This document shows positions 60,579 through 64,000 of a DNA stretch of 64,000 nucleotides, in pieces (within the stretch, counting starts at the first letter, position 1; the number at the start of each line of letters is the position of its first letter). This DNA is from Orientallactaga sibirica (Eukaryota > Chordata > Mammalia > Rodentia > Dipodidae): contig JAEOAD010000013.1 in the NCBI GenBank assembly GCA_036365145.1, positions 43,217,001 through 43,281,000 of the forward strand, in the 5' to 3' direction. Made by a program: the position numbers and the translations under genes. The notes under the pieces are model-generated. The model made no database searches. It had not been told where the DNA came from and saw nothing but the letters and a program-made list of their open reading frames with translations.

Positions 60579-60994
60579 CAAAAAAAAAAAAAAGTTCAAG
60601 AAATAAAAAAGATTCAAGGAAAAGTTGCAAAGTCACAATGGCTGAAATATACCTAAAAATGGAAAAATATAGCATACGTTAAAAAACAAGGCCAGCTGGC
60701 GTGGTGGTGCACACCTTTAATCCCCAGCACTCGGGAGGCAGAGGTAGGAGGAAAACTGAGTTCAAGGCCACCCTAAGACTAGTGAATTCCAGGTCAGCCT
60801 GGGCTAGGATGAGATCCTACCTTAAAAAACCAAAAAAAAGGTCGGGCGTGGTAGTGCATGCCTTTAATCCCAGGCAGAAGTAGGAGGATCACCATGAGTT
60901 CAAGGCCACCCTGTCCTAGAGTTCAGACTGTACTCAAACTCCCAAAAAAAAAAAGCTTATACTCCACAAAAACATACTCACATGCACTTACTTT
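59466..60994. repeat. Tandem duplication, two 765-bp units
   Basis: Unit 1 (59466-60230) and unit 2 (60231-60994) both begin 'tgtgagtttgatgccaccct' and both end 'catgcacttacttt'. They hold the same series: B1 3' part, long-form DIP SINE, 'gtcacaatggctgaaatata', a B1, and a second shortened B1. Differences are few: some substitutions (for example 'ggctagagc' versus 'ggccagagc', 'caatctccagc' versus 'caaacaccagc'), one-base losses in 'aaggggg' and 'tctggattt', and changed A-run and CT-run lengths. The duplicated order of several different SINEs rules out independent insertion. Confidence 0.93.
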
Positions 60995-61439
60995 TTATAA
61001 AAAGGCAGAAACAGACGCCGGGCGTGGTGGCACATGCCTTTAATCCCAGCACTCGGGAGGCAGAGGTAGGAGGATCGCCATGAGTTCGAGGCTACCCTGA
61101 GACTACATAGTTAATTCCAGGTCAGTCTGGGCCAGAGTGAGACCCTACCTCGAAAAACCAAAAAAAAAAAAAAGGCAGAAACAAATTAAAGCTAGTTGTA
61201 ACTTTATTTATTTATTTTAATTTTTCGAGGTGGGGTCTGGCTCTAGCCCAGGCTGACCTGGAATTTACTATGTAGTCTTAGGGTGGCCTTGAACTCACAA
61301 CCATCCTCCTACCTCTGCTGAGATTAAAGACATGTGCCACCACACCGGGCCAGTTGTAGCTTGAAAAAACACATGTACAATACCAGGGAGCATAATCATA
61401 AAGATCAGATAATCCTTAGTGATGATTTTTTTTCATGAC

Positions 61440-61620
61440 TGGTGATTGAGCCCAAAGGCATTAGACATGTAAAGAAAGTACTTTACCACTGAGCCCTATC
61501 TCCAGTCTTTATTTTCATTTTGCTTTTAAATTCTGAGACAGAGTCTTGCTAAATCAATGCTGATCTCTAACTTTCAGTCCTCTTGTCTTAGGCACCCAAG
61601 CAGCCACAACTACAGGAAGA
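61440..61620 (-). mobile_element. Old ID-B1-type SINE
   Basis: The + strand reads 'ggtgattgagcccaaaggca ... taccactgagccctatctcc' (ID-like, reversed) followed by 'gagacagagtcttgctaaat ... aggcacccaagcagccacaa' (B1-like, reversed). It is a strongly diverged dimer. Confidence 0.5.
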
Positions 61621-62116
61621 CAACAGCGTAACTGTCTCATCAATTATTTTAATACTTCTTTGTCAATACTTGAGTTAAACAAATATTTAATCTCCAGCTG
61701 TTCTTTTATATTTGGTAATGAGACAGAGCTTAACACTACATGAGATTAAGTAAATTTAAGGAACATTAGCTTTTTGTAAATTTACTTCAAATTCTTTTCA
61801 AAATCCCTGTGTGGGGGAGGATGTGGATAGATCAGCAGCTAAGGCACTTGCATGGCAAGCCTGACATTTCAAGTTTCATTCCTCAGTACCTATATAAAAG
61901 CCAGATGCACAGAGTGGTGCATGCATCTGGAGTTCATTTGCAGAGGCTGGAGGCCCATAAATACTTAAAAAAAAAATTTTAAATCTCCAGGGAGACCAAT
62001 TTTGTCATTTACACTTAGAAATACAAGTTAAGGTCTGGAGAGATGGCTTAGTGGTTAAGGCACTTGCCTGTGAAGCCTGAGTATCCATGTTCCACTCTCT
62101 GGGTCCTACATAAAAG

Positions 62117-62473
62117 TGTGGTAGTTTGAATAGATGGCCCCCAATATAGTCAGTGTTTTATTAGTTTGTAGTTTGCATCTGCAGCCACCTGGCTGGAGGC
62201 AGTGTCACTGGGCTGATCTTAAGGTGTGATGGTGGGTTTGAGATTTCAATCTAAAGATATGCAAAGTGTGCCTAGTTGGAGTTCCTGAGATGTGCTGTGT
62301 GATGTGGCTTGTAGCAGTGGCTTTTCTCTCTGTGTTTGGTCCTGCAAGAGCAGGCCAGCTTCTTCTGCCATTATGGAACTTCCCCGGGATCTGTGAGCTT
62401 CAATAAATCCCTTCCTCCATAACTGTGACAGTCCTGGAAGTTTATCTCAGCGAACCTGAAGCTGTCTGCTACA
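62117..62473 (+). mobile_element. Solo LTR, ERVL-MaLR (ORR1/MT-like)
   Basis: TG...CA-bounded 357-bp block starting TGTGGTAGTTTGAATAG and ending TGTCTGCTACA, with AATAAA in 'cttcaataaatcccttcc'. It is homologous along its whole length to 693-1053 in the opposite orientation. It splits a DIP SINE (head 62030-62116, tail from 62474); the flanks 'ataaaag' and 'ataag' look like a slightly eroded target duplication. It lies antisense to TRIM37. Confidence 0.8.
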
Positions 62474-64000
62474 ATAAGCTAGACACACAGTGACGAAAGT
62501 GCACAAGGTCGCATATGCGCACAAGGTGGAAAACATGTCAGGAGTTCAATTATAGCCCTGGCGCACCAATTCTCTTTGCCTCTCCCTCCCTCCCTTTCAT
62601 ATAAAACAGGGCAGCCTGTTGGGCTTGCCTCAAAGAAGAAAAAAATGTGGGGCTGGAGAGATGGCTTAGAGGTTAAGGCATTTGCCTACAAAGCCAAAGG
62701 ATCCCGGTTCGATTCTCCAGGACCCACATAAGCCAGATGCACAAGGGGGTGCATGTGTCTGGAGTTTCTTTGCAGTGGCTGGAGGCCCTGCAAGCTCTCT
62801 CTCTCTCTTTCGAATAAATAAAATAAAATATATTTTAAAAAATCTAATTTGAGCCAGGTATGGTGGCGCATGCCTTTAATCCCAGCACTGGGGAGGCAGA
62901 AGTAGGAAGATCACTGTGAGTTTGAGGCCACTCTGAGACTACACAGTTCATTCCAGGTCTGCCTGGCCTAAATCAAGACCCTACACCTCAGAAAACCAAA
63001 AAAAAATAAACAAATAAAATATAATTTGGGGGCTGGAGAGATGGCTTAGCGGTTAAGGCGCCTGCCTGCTAAGCCTAAGAACGCTGGTTCCAATCTCCAG
63101 CGGTTCCAATCTCCAGGTCCCATGTTTAGCCAGATGCAAAAGTGACACAAGGGCGCAATGCCGCACTTGACTACAAGGGGGCACACACATCTGGATTTCG
63201 TTCACAGCAGCTTAGAGACTGCTGGGGCGCCCATCTCTGTCTCCCTCTCTGTCGCTCTCTGTGTCTCTCTCCAAAAATAAATAAAATAATAATAAAAAAT
63301 TTTAATGTAATTTGGGCTGGAGGGATAACTTAGTGGTTAAGACATTTGCCTGCAAAGCCAAAGAACCCAGTTTGATTCCCCAGGAACCACGTCACCAAAT
63401 GCACAAGGGGTAACACGCGTCTGGAGTTTGTTTGCAGTGGCTGGAAGCCCTGGTATGCCCATTCTCTCTCTGTGTGTCAAATAAATAAAAATAAAATGTT
63501 TTTATAAAATGTAATTTAATATCTCTAAGACAAATAATCAAATTAATATTAATGGCTTATTTAGCCAGTACTTCCATAGATAATACAATCTATTTGCAGA
63601 TCGCTTAGCAGGCTTGCGTGTGAACCCAGATTTGATTCTCCAGTACCCATGTGAAGGCAGATGCACATGATAGAGCATATGTTTGACGTTTGTTTGCAGT
63701 GGCTGAAGGCTCTGGCACACTCATTCTCTATATCTGCCTCTTTCTCTCTCCTCCTCTCTCTAATAAATAAGTAAATAAATAAATTAATTAATTAAAAAAA
63801 TAAATCTCAGCATTCGGGAGGCAGAGGTAGGAGAATCGCTGTGAGTTTAAGGCCACCCTGAGAATACATAGTGAATTCCAGGTTAGTCTGAGCTAGAGTG
63901 AGACCATGCCTCAATAAACAAAAAAATATATATATATATTTAAAAATTAAAATAAAGTTAAGGTTAAGGCTAGGAGATGGGTCGGTATTTAAAGGTACTT

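Larger units (their letters stand above)
58227..64000 (-). other. TRIM37: TRIM37 intron, partly in window, SINE-rich
   Basis: B1: + at 59412-59560, 59935-60060, 60070-60190 and their duplicates at 60699-60830, 60840-60950; also + at 61010-61175, 62852-63010, 63805-63930; - at 58845-59002 and 61210-61350. DIP: + at 59207-59400, 59562-59830 and its duplicate 60327-60590, 61810-61970, 62030-62600 (split by an LTR), 62650-62840, 63028-63300 (long variant), 63312-63500, 63600-63790, and a piece at 63950-64000. An old composite SINE is at 58400-58700 and an L1-like end at 59003-59095. Unique: 58227-58400, 59100-59200 and 61620-61800. No exon recognised. Confidence 0.75.

Noticed and set aside
1..64000. 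CRISPR arrays, operons, prophage or other prokaryotic systems
   Set aside because: Short recurring units here are SINEs and their tails; genes have introns with GT-AG borders, so no prokaryotic feature applies.
1..64000. tRNA genes
   Set aside because: Many A- and B-box-like motifs occur, but all belong to DIP or ID SINE heads; none folds as a full tRNA by inspection.

Overview
This window is mammalian nuclear DNA from a rodent. Two interspersed-repeat families fill most of the non-exonic sequence. One is a B1-type (7SL-derived) SINE. The other is a B2-superfamily, tRNA-derived SINE with a head like ggctggagagatggcttag and an AATAAA-rich tail. From memory, the second matches the DIP SINE of jerboas and relatives, so I infer a dipodoid rodent, probably the lesser Egyptian jerboa (Jaculus). 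MaLR-type LTRs resembling the ORR1/MT group of rodents fit this. Nothing here is bacterial or viral-replicative. Nearly all short open frames are SINE read-through.

Layout. Positions 1-30,025 hold the 3' half of PPM1E (POPX1, a PP2C-family Ser/Thr phosphatase) on the + strand: five coding exons (5849-6048, 10380-10568, 17062-17205, 17437-17530, 24965-26007) and a long, almost SINE-free 3' UTR ending near the AATAAA at 30002. The N-terminal exons lie upstream of the window. The fifth PPM1E intron seen here carries a decayed processed copy of HSPE1 (Hsp10) at 17783-18261. The third contains a MaLR element with two LTRs on the - strand (12603-14437).

Positions 30,026 to about 39,930 are intergenic: SINEs, an old L1 3' end, and some unassigned unique sequence. 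From about 39,930 to the window end lies the 3' end of TRIM37 (RING/TRIM E3 ubiquitin ligase) on the - strand, with its last three coding exons at 58108-58226, 46896-47006 and 41529-41611 and the 3' UTR below 41529. The two genes therefore converge tail to tail, the same order I remember from human 17q22.

The remaining TRIM37 introns are SINE deserts only around the exons. They include a near-perfect 765-bp tandem duplication (59466-60994), an old L1 fragment, and solo MaLR LTRs (56152-56497 and 62117-62473). I did not find a new biological system. The best leads are the recent tandem duplication, the HSPE1 retrocopy, the SINE-free PPM1E 3' UTR with possible antisense overlap by TRIM37, the two related solo LTRs in matching SINE sites, and length-variant DIP subfamilies.
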